In this document: in pieces, positions 1 through 9,795 of the stretch | How positions within the stretch are numbered: position 1 is the first letter of the stretch | Layout of the letters: each line of letters begins with the position of its first letter | Source of the DNA: Pandoraea capi | GTDB taxonomy: Bacteria > Pseudomonadota > Gammaproteobacteria > Burkholderiales > Burkholderiaceae | Length of the DNA: 64,000 bases | Assembly: GCF_902459735.1 (NCBI RefSeq) | Contig: NZ_CABPRV010000016.1 | Span: 43,076 to 107,075 of the forward strand | Reading direction: 5' to 3' | Program-made: the position numbers and the translations under genes | The notes under the pieces: model-generated | What the model was told of the DNA's origin: nothing | Database searches by the model: none | What the model saw: only the letters and a program-made list of their open reading frames with translations

Positions 1-459
1 TACGACAATGCGGCGGAAGCCCAGGGCAAGGTGTTCGTGACGACCGAACTCGGCGGTGGCGGAACGGCGAGCGCACGCAACGTCGCCATTGCGCATCGCG
101 GTGTGTACGGCGTGCTGGTGCAGGCGGGCATCGTGCCGCCGGACGTTGCGTGGCGCGACGGTGCGGAGCCGTCGGACGCACACGCGTCGGTGCAGCTCAC
201 AATGCCCGACGACGATTGCTACGTGGCGAGCGAGCACGACGGCCTGCTCGAAATGCTGCACGACCTCGGCACGACGGTGAGGCGCTGCGACGTCGTCGCG
301 CGCATCCACGACATCACCCGCACAGGGACGCCGCCGGTCGAGTATCGGGCGAAGCGCGATGGTATGCTGATCGGCCGACACTTTCCGGGGCGCATCGGCA
401 TTGGCGACACGCTGTGTGTGCTGGCGGACGTTCCATCGGGCGTTCCATTGGACGCTTGA
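1..459 (+). CDS. doeB: DoeB-type N-acetyl-diaminobutanoate deacetylase, 3' part (partial)
   Basis: The first base is already inside the reading frame, so the 5' end lies outside the window and only the last 152 codons are seen. The visible part contains the glycine-rich ELGGGG segment and the C-terminal beta-rich domain of the succinylglutamate desuccinylase/aspartoacylase family of zinc deacylases. The adjacent Lrp regulator, semialdehyde dehydrogenase and class III aminotransferase match the doeB-doeX-doeC-doeD order of ectoine degradation. On that basis the likely reaction is hydrolysis of N-alpha-acetyl-2,4-diaminobutyrate to diaminobutyrate and acetate. The zinc ligands are upstream of the window and cannot be checked; the name rests largely on context. 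Confidence 0.72.
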   Translation, partial: YDNAAEAQGKVFVTTELGGGGTASARNVAIAHRGVYGVLVQAGIVPPDVAWRDGAEPSDAHASVQLTMPDDDCYVASEHDGLLEMLHDLGTTVRRCDVVARIHDITRTGTPPVEYRAKRDGMLIGRHFPGRIGIGDTLCVLADVPSGVPLDA

Positions 460-560
460 TCGCACGCTCAGCCGGCGCATTGCGCAAACGCTGTCGTTAC
501 GGGGCCGTATCTGCGGCCCCTTGGCGTCTCTTTTGCGCCCCCTACTGAAGCGCTCCGCCT

Positions 561-1040
561 ATGGTGAAACTCGACCGTTTCGACATCGCAATCCTCCGCG
601 TGCTCGCGCGTGAGGGTCGCATCACGAAGTCCCGTCTGGCCGAACTCATCCACTTGTCCGTCTCCCCCACATGGGAGCGCGTGCAACGTCTGGAGGCGGC
701 GGGCGTCATTCGCGGCTATCGCGCCGACGTCGACTGGAGCGGCGTGGTGCAGGTCAGCCGCATCATCGTGGAAATCACACTTTCACGGCACACCGCCCAC
801 GACATGAACCGCTTCGAGGCGCGGCTGCGCGACGCCCCGGAAGTCGTGCAATGCCACGCCACCGGCGGCGGGGTGGACTACATCGTGCATGTGCTCACGC
901 GAGACATCGATCATTACCAGCGTTTCATCGACGATCTGCTCATGGCCGACTACGGCATCGAGCGCTACTTCACTTACATCGTCACCAAGGTCGTAAAGGA
1001 CTCGACGGACACGATGCCCGCCTGGGTCGACGCGGACTGA
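561..1040 (+). CDS. doeX: Lrp/AsnC family regulator, DoeX-type
   Basis: A 159-residue protein with an N-terminal winged helix-turn-helix (about residues 5-60, with the segment LDRFDIAILRVLAREGRITK) and a C-terminal RAM/ligand-binding domain ending in YIVTKVVKDS, the usual Lrp/AsnC layout and length. It sits about 100 bp after the DoeB-type gene and upstream of the DoeC and DoeD genes, as doeX does in Halomonas-type ectoine degradation clusters, where it is known to sense pathway intermediates. It probably controls this operon from its own upstream region. The family call is firm; the ligand is inferred. Confidence 0.82.
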   Translation: MVKLDRFDIAILRVLAREGRITKSRLAELIHLSVSPTWERVQRLEAAGVIRGYRADVDWSGVVQVSRIIVEITLSRHTAHDMNRFEARLRDAPEVVQCHATGGGVDYIVHVLTRDIDHYQRFIDDLLMADYGIERYFTYIVTKVVKDSTDTMPAWVDAD

Positions 1041-1183
1041 ACGTCGTCCGGCAAACGCTTTCGGCGGCACGCCGGTAAATCAGAAGAAAAGCGAAGTCCG
1101 CACCGTCCGAACAGAAAAAACACCGGCACGATGCCCCCGACAATCTCTGCATGACGAACGAACGCCATGTCAGGAGATTGCCG

Positions 1184-2659
1184 ATGTTGCTCGACCACCC
1201 GGTGCTGTTCAAATCGCTGTGCTACATCGGCGGACGCTGGACGCATAGCGACGATGCCGCGTCCATCGCCGTCGTCGATCCCGCCGACCAGTCGACGCTG
1301 GGGCACGTACCGCTGCTCACGCGCGATCAGATCCGCAGCGCCGTCGATGCCGCCGAGCGGGCTTTCGCCGAGTGGCGCTGGACACCCGCCAACACGCGCG
1401 CCGCTGCGCTACTGCGCTGGCATGCACTGATCCAGCATCACGCCGAAGACCTCGCCGTCCTGCTCTCGCACGAGCAAGGCAAACCGCTGCACGAAGCGCG
1501 CGGCGAGATCGGCTACGGCGCCTCGTTCATCGAGTGGTATGCCCATGAGGGCCGTCGTCTCGACGGACGCAGCATCACCTCGCATATCGATGGCGCGCAA
1601 CTGGGCACGGTGCGCGAGCCGGTCGGCGTCGCCGCGCTCATCACGCCGTGGAACTTCCCCTTCGCGATGATCACGCGCAAGGCAGCCGCCGCGCTCGCCG
1701 CCGGGTGTCCGGTCGTCGTAAAGCCCGCGCACGAGACACCATTCAGTGCACTGGCGCTCGCGCAACTGGCAGACGAAGCGGGCCTGCCGCCGGGGGTATT
1801 GAACGTGGTGCTGGGCGAGCCGGACATGGCCATGCGCACCCTCGTGGGCGACACCCGCGTGCGGGCCGTCAGCTTCACGGGATCGACGCGCGTGGGTCAA
1901 CTGGTCGCACAGGCCGCGGCGGCCAGCGGCGTGAAGAAGCTCGCGCTCGAACTCGGCGGCAACGCACCGTTCATCGTGCTCGACGACGTGGATCTCGACG
2001 CGGCCGTGCGCATCGCCGTCGCCGCAAAGTTCCAGACGTCCGGACAGGATTGCTGTGCAGCGAACCGGATCTTCGTTGCCCGCGCCCGCTACGGCGCATT
2101 CGTTGATCGCTACACGCAGGCGGTTGCGCGGTTGCGTGTCGGCCCGGCGTTCTCCGGCGAGGCCGACGTCGGTCCGCTCATGCATCAGGCCGCGTTCGAC
2201 GCGACAGCCGCCCGCGTGGAAGACGCGCGTCGTCAGGGCGCGCAGATCACCGTCGGTGGCGAGCCGCATCCGCTGGGCGGCTGGTTCTACCGTCCGACCG
2301 TCGTCGCCGACGCCGCCCCCGGCATGCGCATCTACGACGAAGAGAATTTCGGCCCGATCTCGGCCGTGTGCGCCTTCGATTCGCTGGATGAAGTCGTCGC
2401 TCGCGCCAACGACACCGAGTACGGCCTGGCCGCCTATGTCTGCGGACGACGCGTCGACGAGATCTTCACGCTGATCCGCCGTCTCGACTTCGCGATGGTC
2501 AGCGTCAACGGCGTGAAGTTCACCGGCGCGCCGGTGCCGTTCGGCGGCATGAAGGCCTCGGGCCTCGGTCGCGAAGGCAGCACCGACGGGTTCGAACCCT
2601 TCACCGAAACGAAGTACTTCTGCCTTGGCAACCTCGGCATTCCCGTCCACCACGGCTGA
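1184..2659 (+). CDS. doeC: NAD(P)-dependent aldehyde dehydrogenase, DoeC-type (aspartate-semialdehyde dehydrogenase)
   Basis: A 491-residue aldehyde dehydrogenase of the succinate-semialdehyde dehydrogenase group. The cofactor segment ITPWNFPFAMITRK, the general base Glu near residue 256 (ALELGGNAP) and the catalytic Cys near residue 290 (SGQDCC, a double cysteine) are present. I chose the ATG at 1184 because CAGGAG lies seven bases before it; an in-frame ATG at 1151 has no ribosome site. In the doe context it would oxidise aspartate semialdehyde to aspartate, the last step of ectoine breakdown. Family members are hard to separate by sequence alone, so succinate or other semialdehydes remain possible. 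Confidence 0.78.
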   Translation: MLLDHPVLFKSLCYIGGRWTHSDDAASIAVVDPADQSTLGHVPLLTRDQIRSAVDAAERAFAEWRWTPANTRAAALLRWHALIQHHAEDLAVLLSHEQGKPLHEARGEIGYGASFIEWYAHEGRRLDGRSITSHIDGAQLGTVREPVGVAALITPWNFPFAMITRKAAAALAAGCPVVVKPAHETPFSALALAQLADEAGLPPGVLNVVLGEPDMAMRTLVGDTRVRAVSFTGSTRVGQLVAQAAAASGVKKLALELGGNAPFIVLDDVDLDAAVRIAVAAKFQTSGQDCCAANRIFVARARYGAFVDRYTQAVARLRVGPAFSGEADVGPLMHQAAFDATAARVEDARRQGAQITVGGEPHPLGGWFYRPTVVADAAPGMRIYDEENFGPISAVCAFDSLDEVVARANDTEYGLAAYVCGRRVDEIFTLIRRLDFAMVSVNGVKFTGAPVPFGGMKASGLGREGSTDGFEPFTETKYFCLGNLGIPVHHG

Positions 2660-2731
2660 TGGGATTGCCGCCCCGCCGCTTTCCCTTTTTCACCCTTTCG
2701 CCTCACCTCACCGATATCCAGGAGACGCCTC

Positions 2732-4117
2732 ATGACCGCCTCGACCGAGCAATGGTTCGCGCAGGACCGCGCCCACTTCATGCACCCCTCCACGCATGCC
2801 GCCGATCACGCGAGCGGCACGCTGCCCGGCAAGATCATCCGCACCGCGCAAGGCCTGCACATCGAAGACCACGAGGGACGCCGCTATCTCGACGCCTTCG
2901 CCGGCCTGTACTGCGTGAACATCGGCTATGGCCGCACGGAAGTGGCGGACGCCATTCACAAGCAGGCCTCGTCGCTCGCCTATTACCACACGTATGTCGG
3001 CCATTCGACCGACGCCATCATCGAGCTGTCGAAGCGCATCATCGACTGGTCGCCTGCCGGCATGAAGAAGGTCTACTACGGCTTGTCCGGCTCGGACGCC
3101 AACGAAACGCAGATCAAGATCGTCTGGTACTACAACAACGTGCTCGGCCGCCCGCAAAAGAAGAAGATCATTTCGCGCGATCGCGGGTATCACGGCTCCG
3201 GCATCGTCACCGGCAGCCTGACGGGCCTGCCGAGTTTCCATCAGCACTTCGACCTGCCGGTCGAGCGCGTACATCACACCGTCTGCCCGCATTGGTACCG
3301 CAAGGCGCCGGCAGGCATGAGCGAGTCGGCGTTCGTCGCCCATTGCGTCGAGGAACTGGAAAAGCTCATCGCGCGCGAAGGCGCGGACACGATCGCCGCC
3401 TTCATCGGCGAGCCGGTCATGGGCACGGGCGGGATCATCGCGCCGCCGGCCGGCTACTGGGACGCGATTCAGGCCGTGCTGCGCCGCCACGACATTCTGC
3501 TGATCGCCGACGAAGTGGTCTGCGGCTTCGGACGTCTGGGCTCGCCCATGGGGTCGCAGCACTACGGCATGACGCCCGACCTCATCACCATCGCCAAGGG
3601 GCTGACGAGCGCGTACGCGCCGCTCTCGGGGGTGATCGTCGGCGAGCGCGTGTGGGACGTGATCGAGCGCGGCTCGCGCGAAAGCGGCCCGATGGGGCAC
3701 GGCTGGACGTATTCCGGGCACCCGATCTGCGCGGCCGCCGCGCTCGCCAACCTCGACATTCTCGAGCGCGAGAACCTCACGCAGAACGCGGCTGACGTCG
3801 GCAAGTACTTCGGCGAGAAGCTGCATGCGGCATTCGACGCGCATCCGCTCGTGGGCGAAGTGCGTAACGTCGGCATGCTGGCGGCAGTGGAATTCATGGC
3901 CGATGGTGCGGCGCGTCAGCCGTTCGACGCCGCCATGAAGGTCGGCCCGCGCGTGTCGGCCGCAGCCCTCGCACGCGGCATGATTGCGCGCGCCATGCCG
4001 CACGGCGACATTCTCGGCTTCGCGCCGCCGCTGATCGCCACGCGCGCCGACGTCGACGAGATGGTCAGCATCGCGCGGGCCGCGGTGGACGACGTCGCCA
4101 CTCAGGTGCTGCGCTAA
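2732..4117 (+). CDS. doeD: Class III PLP aminotransferase, DoeD-type (diaminobutyrate transaminase)
   Basis: A 461-residue class III omega-aminotransferase. The PLP-phosphate segment (GSDANET), the DEVVCGFGR motif carrying the PLP-ring aspartate, and the Schiff-base lysine in IAKGLTSAYAPLSG are all visible. The start follows CAGGAGACGCCTC. It lies 72 bp after the DoeC-type dehydrogenase in the same direction, so the two are probably co-transcribed. In the inferred pathway it converts diaminobutyrate plus a keto acid to aspartate semialdehyde, which the preceding dehydrogenase oxidises. Substrate assignment rests on cluster context. Confidence 0.78.
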   Translation: MTASTEQWFAQDRAHFMHPSTHAADHASGTLPGKIIRTAQGLHIEDHEGRRYLDAFAGLYCVNIGYGRTEVADAIHKQASSLAYYHTYVGHSTDAIIELSKRIIDWSPAGMKKVYYGLSGSDANETQIKIVWYYNNVLGRPQKKKIISRDRGYHGSGIVTGSLTGLPSFHQHFDLPVERVHHTVCPHWYRKAPAGMSESAFVAHCVEELEKLIAREGADTIAAFIGEPVMGTGGIIAPPAGYWDAIQAVLRRHDILLIADEVVCGFGRLGSPMGSQHYGMTPDLITIAKGLTSAYAPLSGVIVGERVWDVIERGSRESGPMGHGWTYSGHPICAAAALANLDILERENLTQNAADVGKYFGEKLHAAFDAHPLVGEVRNVGMLAAVEFMADGAARQPFDAAMKVGPRVSAAALARGMIARAMPHGDILGFAPPLIATRADVDEMVSIARAAVDDVATQVLR

Positions 4118-4301
4118 CGCTGTCGCTATCGCGGCATGACGGCGCGCCTCCCCACGGGAAGCAGCACGTTGCGCCCGCCGTCTCCATCGGTTCGTAGGAT
4201 GACCGCGAATTTCGGCGCGTCTTTAATGGGATGACACGGTGGTCCGCACCACAGACGTTGCGGACCGCCCCTCCCTTCCCCTACCGCCCGAGGTGCCGCG
4301 C

Positions 4302-5681
4302 ATGTCCAACGAATCGCTGATCGAGGCCGATCGCCAGTTTCTGATCCATCCCGTAGCCGACTACCGCGCACACGAAGCGCAGGGGGCGACGATCCTCACC
4401 AGCGGCAATGGCGCATGGCTGCATGACGCCGACGGCAACGCGCTGCTCGACGGCTTCGCCGGGCTGTGGTGCGTGAATACCGGCTACGGACAGGCGTCCA
4501 TCGTGAAAGCGGCGACCGAGCAATTGAATCGTCTGCCGTACGCCACGGGTTACTTCGGCTTCGCATCGGCACCGGCCATCACGCTGGCGCAAAAGCTCGT
4601 GGCGCTCGCGCCCCCGTCGTTGCAGCACGTGTACTTCACGCTCGGCGGGTCGGATGCCGTCGACGCCGCCGTACGCTTCATCACCCACTACTACAACGCC
4701 ATCGGCAAGCCGTCCAGGAAGCATTTCATTGCGCTGGAGCGCGGCTATCACGGATCGTCGTCGACCGGCGCCGGGCTGACGGCACTGCCTGCCTTCCACC
4801 GCAACTTCGATCTGCCGCTGCCGACGCAGCATCACATCCCGTCGCCCTACCCGTACCGCAGCGCCACGCCGGACGATCCGCAGGCGATCATCGCCGCCTC
4901 GGTGGCAGCCCTCGAAGCGAAGGTCGGCGAACTGGGCGCCGAACACGTCGCGGCCTTCTTCTGCGAGCCGGTGCAGGGCTCGGGCGGTGTGATCGTGCCG
5001 CCCAAGGGCTGGTTGCGCGCCATGCGCGACGCGTGCAAGCGGCTCGACATCCTGTTCGTCGCAGACGAAGTCATCACCGGCTTCGGGCGTACCGGCCCGA
5101 TGTTCGCGTGCGAAGCGGAAGACGTCTCGCCCGATCTGATGACGCTTGCCAAAGGGCTGACCGCCGGCTACGCGCCGATGGGCGCGGTGCTGATGTCGGA
5201 CGCCATCTATCAAGCCATTGCCGACGCCGCGAAAGGCTCGCCCATCGGACATGGTCAGACGTACTCGGCACATCCGGTAAGCGCGGCCATCGGGCTTGCC
5301 TGCCTGAAGCTGTATGACGAGGGCGGTTTGCTGGCGAACGGTCAGGCGCAGGCCGCCACCTTCGCGCTCGGACTCGACGCCCTGCTCGATCACCCGCTCG
5401 TGGGCGATTCGCGTCATCGCGGGTTGCTCGGCGCGCTCGAACTCGTCGCGGACAAGACGACGCGCCAGCGCTTCGATCCGTCGCTCAAGCTGCATGAACG
5501 CATCGGCGCGGCGGCATATCGCAACGGCGTGATCTTCCGCGCGTTCGGCGACAACATCCTCGGCTTCGCGCCCGCGTTGTGCTACACCGCGGAAGACTTC
5601 GCCGAGCTGTTCTCGCGCGTGCGCGCCACACTGGACGACGTGCTCGAAGCGGCCGACGTGCGCGCCGCACTTCGGGCCTGA
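4302..5681 (+). CDS. Class III PLP aminotransferase (second copy)
   Basis: A 459-residue omega-aminotransferase related to the preceding one, with GSDAVDAA for phosphate binding, the DEVITGFGRTG motif and the lysine in LAKGLTAGYAPMGAV. The ATG at 4302 is preferred because GAGGTG sits just upstream; an earlier GTG at 4239 would add 21 residues that do not look like family sequence. A 180 bp gap separates it from the DoeD-type gene, so it may have its own promoter. With the following dehydrogenase it forms a transaminase/semialdehyde-oxidase pair that could degrade a related diamine or omega-amino acid such as GABA, beta-alanine or a putrescine product. Confidence 0.75.
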   Translation: MSNESLIEADRQFLIHPVADYRAHEAQGATILTSGNGAWLHDADGNALLDGFAGLWCVNTGYGQASIVKAATEQLNRLPYATGYFGFASAPAITLAQKLVALAPPSLQHVYFTLGGSDAVDAAVRFITHYYNAIGKPSRKHFIALERGYHGSSSTGAGLTALPAFHRNFDLPLPTQHHIPSPYPYRSATPDDPQAIIAASVAALEAKVGELGAEHVAAFFCEPVQGSGGVIVPPKGWLRAMRDACKRLDILFVADEVITGFGRTGPMFACEAEDVSPDLMTLAKGLTAGYAPMGAVLMSDAIYQAIADAAKGSPIGHGQTYSAHPVSAAIGLACLKLYDEGGLLANGQAQAATFALGLDALLDHPLVGDSRHRGLLGALELVADKTTRQRFDPSLKLHERIGAAAYRNGVIFRAFGDNILGFAPALCYTAEDFAELFSRVRATLDDVLEAADVRAALRA

Positions 5682-5738
5682 ACCTTCACGAATCACGGAT
5701 ACGCCCCCGATCACCCGAATCCCCGGAGACACGCTCGT

Positions 5739-7211
5739 ATGTCGCTTTCCCTGTCACGCCCCGATTTGATGCGCCGTCAGAACCTGATCAACGGCGAATG
5801 GACCGACGCCCGCGACGCCGGTCATTACCCGGTTCTTGACCCGGCCAGCGACGCCCTGCTGGTCGACGTTGCCGATAGCACTGCCGTCGACGCGCGCGCC
5901 GCCACCGACGCCGCCTACCGCGCGCTGCCCGCCTGGCGCGCCAGGCTGCCACGCGAGCGCGCCGAAGTGCTCAAGCGCTGGCACGCGCTGATTCTGGCGA
6001 ACGCCGACGATCTCGCCCGCCTGATCTCGCTCGAACAGGGCAAGCCGCTGTCGGAGGGACGCGGTGAAGTCTTGTACGGCGCGTCGTACGTGGACTGGTT
6101 CGCAGGCGAAGCGACACGGGTCTACGGCGACATCATCCCCCAGCAACAGCCGGGCAAACGCATGACGGCGGTCAAGGAACCGGTCGGGGTCGTTGCCGCC
6201 ATCACGCCGTGGAACTTCCCGCTCGCCATGATCGCGCGCAAGATCGCCCCGGCGCTGGCCGTGGGCTGCACAGTCGTCGCCAAGCCCGCCGAAGACACGC
6301 CGCTGACCGCGCTCGCGCTGGCGGCACTGGCTGTCGAGGCGGGCGTGCCGCCGGGAGTGCTCAACATGATTACCGCATCTCGCACGCGCGGCATCGAGGC
6401 CGTCGCCGACTGGCTTGCCGACGAGCGCGTGCGCAAGGTGACGTTCACCGGCTCGACGGCCGTGGGCATTCATCTGGCGCGCGAATCGGCGGGCACGCTC
6501 AAGAAACTCTCGCTCGAACTCGGCGGCAATGCGCCGTTCATCGTCTTCGACGACGCCGATCTGGACGCCGCCGTCGTAGGCCTGATGGCATCGAAATTCC
6601 GCAACGGCGGGCAGACCTGCGTGTGCCCGAACCGCGTGTATGTGCAGGCCGGTGTCTACGAGCAGTTCGCCGCGTTGCTGGCCAAACGCGTGGAAGCGCT
6701 GCACGTCGCCCCGGCAAGCGACGCCAATGCGCAGATCGGTCCCATGATCAATCGTCGCGCGGTGGAGAAGATCGAGCGCCATGTCGACGATGCCCTGTCG
6801 CACGGCGCACGCGCGCTGACCGGCGGCAAGACGTTGCCGTCGCTCGGGCCGCACTACTTCGCGCCGACCGTGCTGGCCGACGTCACCGACAGCATGCTCG
6901 TCAGTCAGGAAGAAACGTTCGGGCCGGTGGTGCCGCTGTTCCGCTTCGAAAGCGAGGACGAAGTGATTGCGCGCGCCAACGACACGCCGTTCGGGCTGGC
7001 CGCCTACTTCTACACGCAGAACATGCGTCGCGCCGAACGCGTGGCGCGACGCCTCGAAGCCGGTGTGATCGGCATTAACGAAGGCGCGGTATCGAGTGAG
7101 GCTGCGCCGTTCGGTGGGGTGAAAGCGTCCGGATACGGCCGCGAAGGATCGAAGTACGGACTCGACGACTACCTGTCGATCAAGTACGTCTGTCAGGGCG
7201 GACTGGACTGA
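5739..7211 (+). CDS. NAD(P)-dependent succinate-semialdehyde dehydrogenase-like protein
   Basis: A 490-residue aldehyde dehydrogenase of the GabD group. It shows [14 protein letters not shown], the general base Glu near residue 260 (LELGGNAPF) and the catalytic Cys near residue 294 (NGGQTC). The ribosome site CCGGAGA precedes the ATG, 57 bp after the aminotransferase, so the two are very likely one transcript. It would oxidise the semialdehyde made by that aminotransferase to a dicarboxylate. It is a paralogue of the DoeC-type gene earlier in the window. Transcription appears to end at the hairpin directly downstream. Confidence 0.8.
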   Translation: MSLSLSRPDLMRRQNLINGEWTDARDAGHYPVLDPASDALLVDVADSTAVDARAATDAAYRALPAWRARLPRERAEVLKRWHALILANADDLARLISLEQGKPLSEGRGEVLYGASYVDWFAGEATRVYGDIIPQQQPGKRMTAVKEPVGVVAAITPWNFPLAMIARKIAPALAVGCTVVAKPAEDTPLTALALAALAVEAGVPPGVLNMITASRTRGIEAVADWLADERVRKVTFTGSTAVGIHLARESAGTLKKLSLELGGNAPFIVFDDADLDAAVVGLMASKFRNGGQTCVCPNRVYVQAGVYEQFAALLAKRVEALHVAPASDANAQIGPMINRRAVEKIERHVDDALSHGARALTGGKTLPSLGPHYFAPTVLADVTDSMLVSQEETFGPVVPLFRFESEDEVIARANDTPFGLAAYFYTQNMRRAERVARRLEAGVIGINEGAVSSEAAPFGGVKASGYGREGSKYGLDDYLSIKYVCQGGLD

Positions 7212-7241
7212 TTGTCGTCGGCTTGCGGCGACGCAGGTGAC

Positions 7242-8225
7242 TCAGCGCGCTACGCCACGTTTGGCCGTAGCGCGCTTTTTCTTTGTCGGCGTCGTTGTCG
7301 GCGCTTTTGACTGCGGGTTGCGTGCGACGCGTTGCGCGTCGGCATGTTCGCGAATCACCTCGATCAGTGCACGCAACGCGGCCGGGATATGACGTCGGCC
7401 CGGGTAGTAGAGCGCCAGGCCGTCGAGCGGCGGTGTCCACGCTTCGAGCACGCGCACCAGCGTGCCCGCCGCCAGATCCGCCTGCACCGTCCACTCGGTC
7501 AGGTACGTGAGGCCCACGCCTGCACGCGCCGCCATCAGCATCAGTCCTGTCTCGTCGAGCGTCATCGGGCCGGTGCCGTCGACGCGCACGACTTCGCCGT
7601 GCCGCTCGAACTCCCATTGGTAGATCGCACCGCTCGGCATCCGGCTGCGGATGCATTGATGATGCCGCAGGTCGGCCGGTGTCCGGGGCGGCTTGCGGCG
7701 CGCGAAGTAAGCCGGACTGCCCACGACGGCAAAGCGCTGGCGATCGCCGAACGGTACGGCGATCATGTCCTGCGGCACGATTTCCATGAGGCGGATGCCC
7801 GCGTCGAAGCCGTCGATCACGATATCGATCAGCTTGCCTTCCGTCACGATATCGAGCTTCACGTCCGGATATCGCGCGCAGAAGTCGATCAGCACCGGCA
7901 TGACCTGATGCGCCGCGCCGGCCGAAGTATTGATGCGCAACGTGCCGGACGGCGTATCGCGAAATGTGCCGGCCTCGTCGAGCGCTGTCTGAATGGTCGT
8001 GAGCGCCGGTGCGATGCTGCTCACGAACTGCGCGCCCGCCTCCGAGAGCGAGACGCTGCGCGTAGTGCGGTTGAAGAGCCTCACGCCGATGCGCGCTTCG
8101 AGCGCCGCCACGGCGTGGCTCAGCGCCGACGTCGACACGCCCAGATCGTTCGCGGCAGCGCGAAAACTCCGATGTCGCGCCACCGACATCACGGCTTCCA
8201 GCTCGGCAAGGCCTGACGTTCTCAT
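7242..8225 (-). CDS. LysR family transcriptional regulator
   Basis: A 327-residue LysR protein. The N-terminal winged helix (about residues 5-65, with FRAAANDLGVSTSALSHAVAAL) is followed by a two-lobe periplasmic-binding-like effector domain. The extreme C-terminus (about 30 residues) is rich in lysine, arginine and threonine, and part of it is encoded by the terminator hairpin of the convergent operon, so it may be a non-conserved extension. It is transcribed divergently from the aldehyde dehydrogenase at 8353, and LysR regulators commonly control the divergent gene. The inducer is unknown. Confidence 0.85.
   Translation of the reverse strand: MRTSGLAELEAVMSVARHRSFRAAANDLGVSTSALSHAVAALEARIGVRLFNRTTRSVSLSEAGAQFVSSIAPALTTIQTALDEAGTFRDTPSGTLRINTSAGAAHQVMPVLIDFCARYPDVKLDIVTEGKLIDIVIDGFDAGIRLMEIVPQDMIAVPFGDRQRFAVVGSPAYFARRKPPRTPADLRHHQCIRSRMPSGAIYQWEFERHGEVVRVDGTGPMTLDETGLMLMAARAGVGLTYLTEWTVQADLAAGTLVRVLEAWTPPLDGLALYYPGRRHIPAALRALIEVIREHADAQRVARNPQSKAPTTTPTKKKRATAKRGVAR
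7244..7280 (+). terminator. Rho-independent terminator of the ectoine/aminotransferase operon
   Basis: A perfect 11 bp stem, AGCGCGCTACG at 7244-7254 and CGTAGCGCGCT at 7266-7276, followed by a T run on the plus strand. It lies 33 bp after the dehydrogenase stop and overlaps the last codons of the convergent LysR gene. Confidence 0.85.
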
Positions 8226-8352
8226 TATCCTGGATCCTTCAACAAGGCATCCACGATTGTACGGCTAGTCAGGCCAATGCCGCTGCTCTATCGTGAGTCG
8301 TCGGCGTTCCCCCTGCGATCCCCGCAGATGCCCTTCGCTTCCGGACAAGATC

Positions 8353-9774
8353 ATGCAAATCATCGAGCAAATCTACATCGACGGCGCGTTCGTCACGCCC
8401 CATGGCGACGAATACTTCGACCTCTTCAACCCGGCCACCGAGCAAGTCATCGGCCGCGTGCGTCTGGCGGATGCCGATGATGCCCGCCGGGCCATTGCAG
8501 CGGCCAAGCGCGCCTTCCCGGCGTTCTCCCGTACGAGCAAGGACGAGCGCATCGCGATGTTGCGGCGCATGCACGCGGCCGTTCTGGCGCGCGAAGACGA
8601 GCTGCTCGAAGCGGTCATCGAGGAGTACGGCGCGCCGGTCTCGCGCGCACGCTGGATGGCCCGCCATGCGAGCGACGTCATCGAGCAAGCGGCCAAAACG
8701 CTCGAAAACTACGCGTTCGTGCGTCGCGCGGGCACGGCGGAAGTCGTCATGCAACCGCTGGGCGTGGCGGGTCTCATCACGCCGTGGAACAGCGATGCGG
8801 GCTTCATCTGCGGCAAGCTGGCCGCCGCGCTCGCCGCCGGGTGCACGGCCGTCATCAAGCCGAGCGAGATGAGCGCGATCCAGACGCGCATCGTGACCGA
8901 AGCGCTCCACGAGGCTCAGCTTCCCCCGGGGGTCTTCAACATCGTGACCGGACGCGGCGACACGGTCGGTGCGGAGATCAGTTCGCATCCGGATATCGCG
9001 AAGGTGTCGTTCACGGGATCGACAGTGGTGGGTCGCACGATTCTGCGCACGGCGTCGGAGACGTTCAAGCGCGTGACGCTGGAGCTTGGCGGCAAGTCGC
9101 CCATGATCGTGCTCGACGATGCGAATTTCGACGAAGCCATTCCGCTCGCCCTGAATGCCGGGTTCATGAACAGCGGTCAGGCGTGCATCGCGGGCACGCG
9201 TATTCTCGTGCCGCAATCGCGTTTGCATGAATTCGAGGAAGGGATCGTGGCGGCGGTCGCGGGCTTTCAGTCGGGGGATCCGCGCGATCCGCAAACGAGC
9301 ATCGGGCCGATGGTCAGTCGCAAACAGTGGGATCGCGTGCAGCGCTACATCCGTATCGGGATCGACGAAGGTGCGCGCTTGCTCGCCGGGGGTGAGGGAC
9401 GCCCGGACGGCGTGGCGGCAGGATGGTTCGTTCGTCCGACGTTGTTCACTGAGGTGCGCAACGACATGACGATTGCTCGCGAGGAAATCTTCGGCCCGGT
9501 GCTCTCGATCATCGCCTATCGCGACGAGCAGGAGGCCATCGCCATCGCCAACGACACGCCTTACGGCTTGCAGGCTTACGTGTGCTCGTCGGATCTGGCG
9601 CGCGCCACTGCCGTAGCGTCGCAGATCGAAGCGGGACGCGTGCTCGTCAACACCCTGGCTCACGAGCCGGCGGCGCCGTTCGGCGGCTTCAAGCAGTCGG
9701 GCATCGGACGTGAGTATGGCGCCTATGGCATCGAAGCCTTCATGGAACCGAAGGCCGTCCTCGGCGTGCTGTGA
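8353..9774 (+). CDS. Aldehyde dehydrogenase family protein
   Basis: A 473-residue NAD(P)-dependent aldehyde dehydrogenase with ITPWNSDAGF in the cofactor site, the general base in LELGGKSPMIV and the catalytic cysteine in NSGQACIAGTR. The ATG at 8353 gives the normal family N-terminus (MQIIEQIYIDGAFV); upstream extension to 8293 would add atypical arginine-rich sequence. It is divergent from a LysR gene, which is the likely regulator. No neighbouring gene suggests a substrate. It differs from the two dehydrogenases at 1184 and 5739 in the cofactor motif and is probably not part of that pathway. Confidence 0.82.
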   Translation: MQIIEQIYIDGAFVTPHGDEYFDLFNPATEQVIGRVRLADADDARRAIAAAKRAFPAFSRTSKDERIAMLRRMHAAVLAREDELLEAVIEEYGAPVSRARWMARHASDVIEQAAKTLENYAFVRRAGTAEVVMQPLGVAGLITPWNSDAGFICGKLAAALAAGCTAVIKPSEMSAIQTRIVTEALHEAQLPPGVFNIVTGRGDTVGAEISSHPDIAKVSFTGSTVVGRTILRTASETFKRVTLELGGKSPMIVLDDANFDEAIPLALNAGFMNSGQACIAGTRILVPQSRLHEFEEGIVAAVAGFQSGDPRDPQTSIGPMVSRKQWDRVQRYIRIGIDEGARLLAGGEGRPDGVAAGWFVRPTLFTEVRNDMTIAREEIFGPVLSIIAYRDEQEAIAIANDTPYGLQAYVCSSDLARATAVASQIEAGRVLVNTLAHEPAAPFGGFKQSGIGREYGAYGIEAFMEPKAVLGVL

Positions 9775-9795
9775 CGCGGTGGCTTCGATGACGCC

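Noticed and set aside
1409-5732. Long minus-strand frames opposite the dehydrogenase and aminotransferase genes
   Set aside because: They mirror the codon pattern of the plus-strand genes, which have complete catalytic motifs. No family similarity is visible in the shadows.
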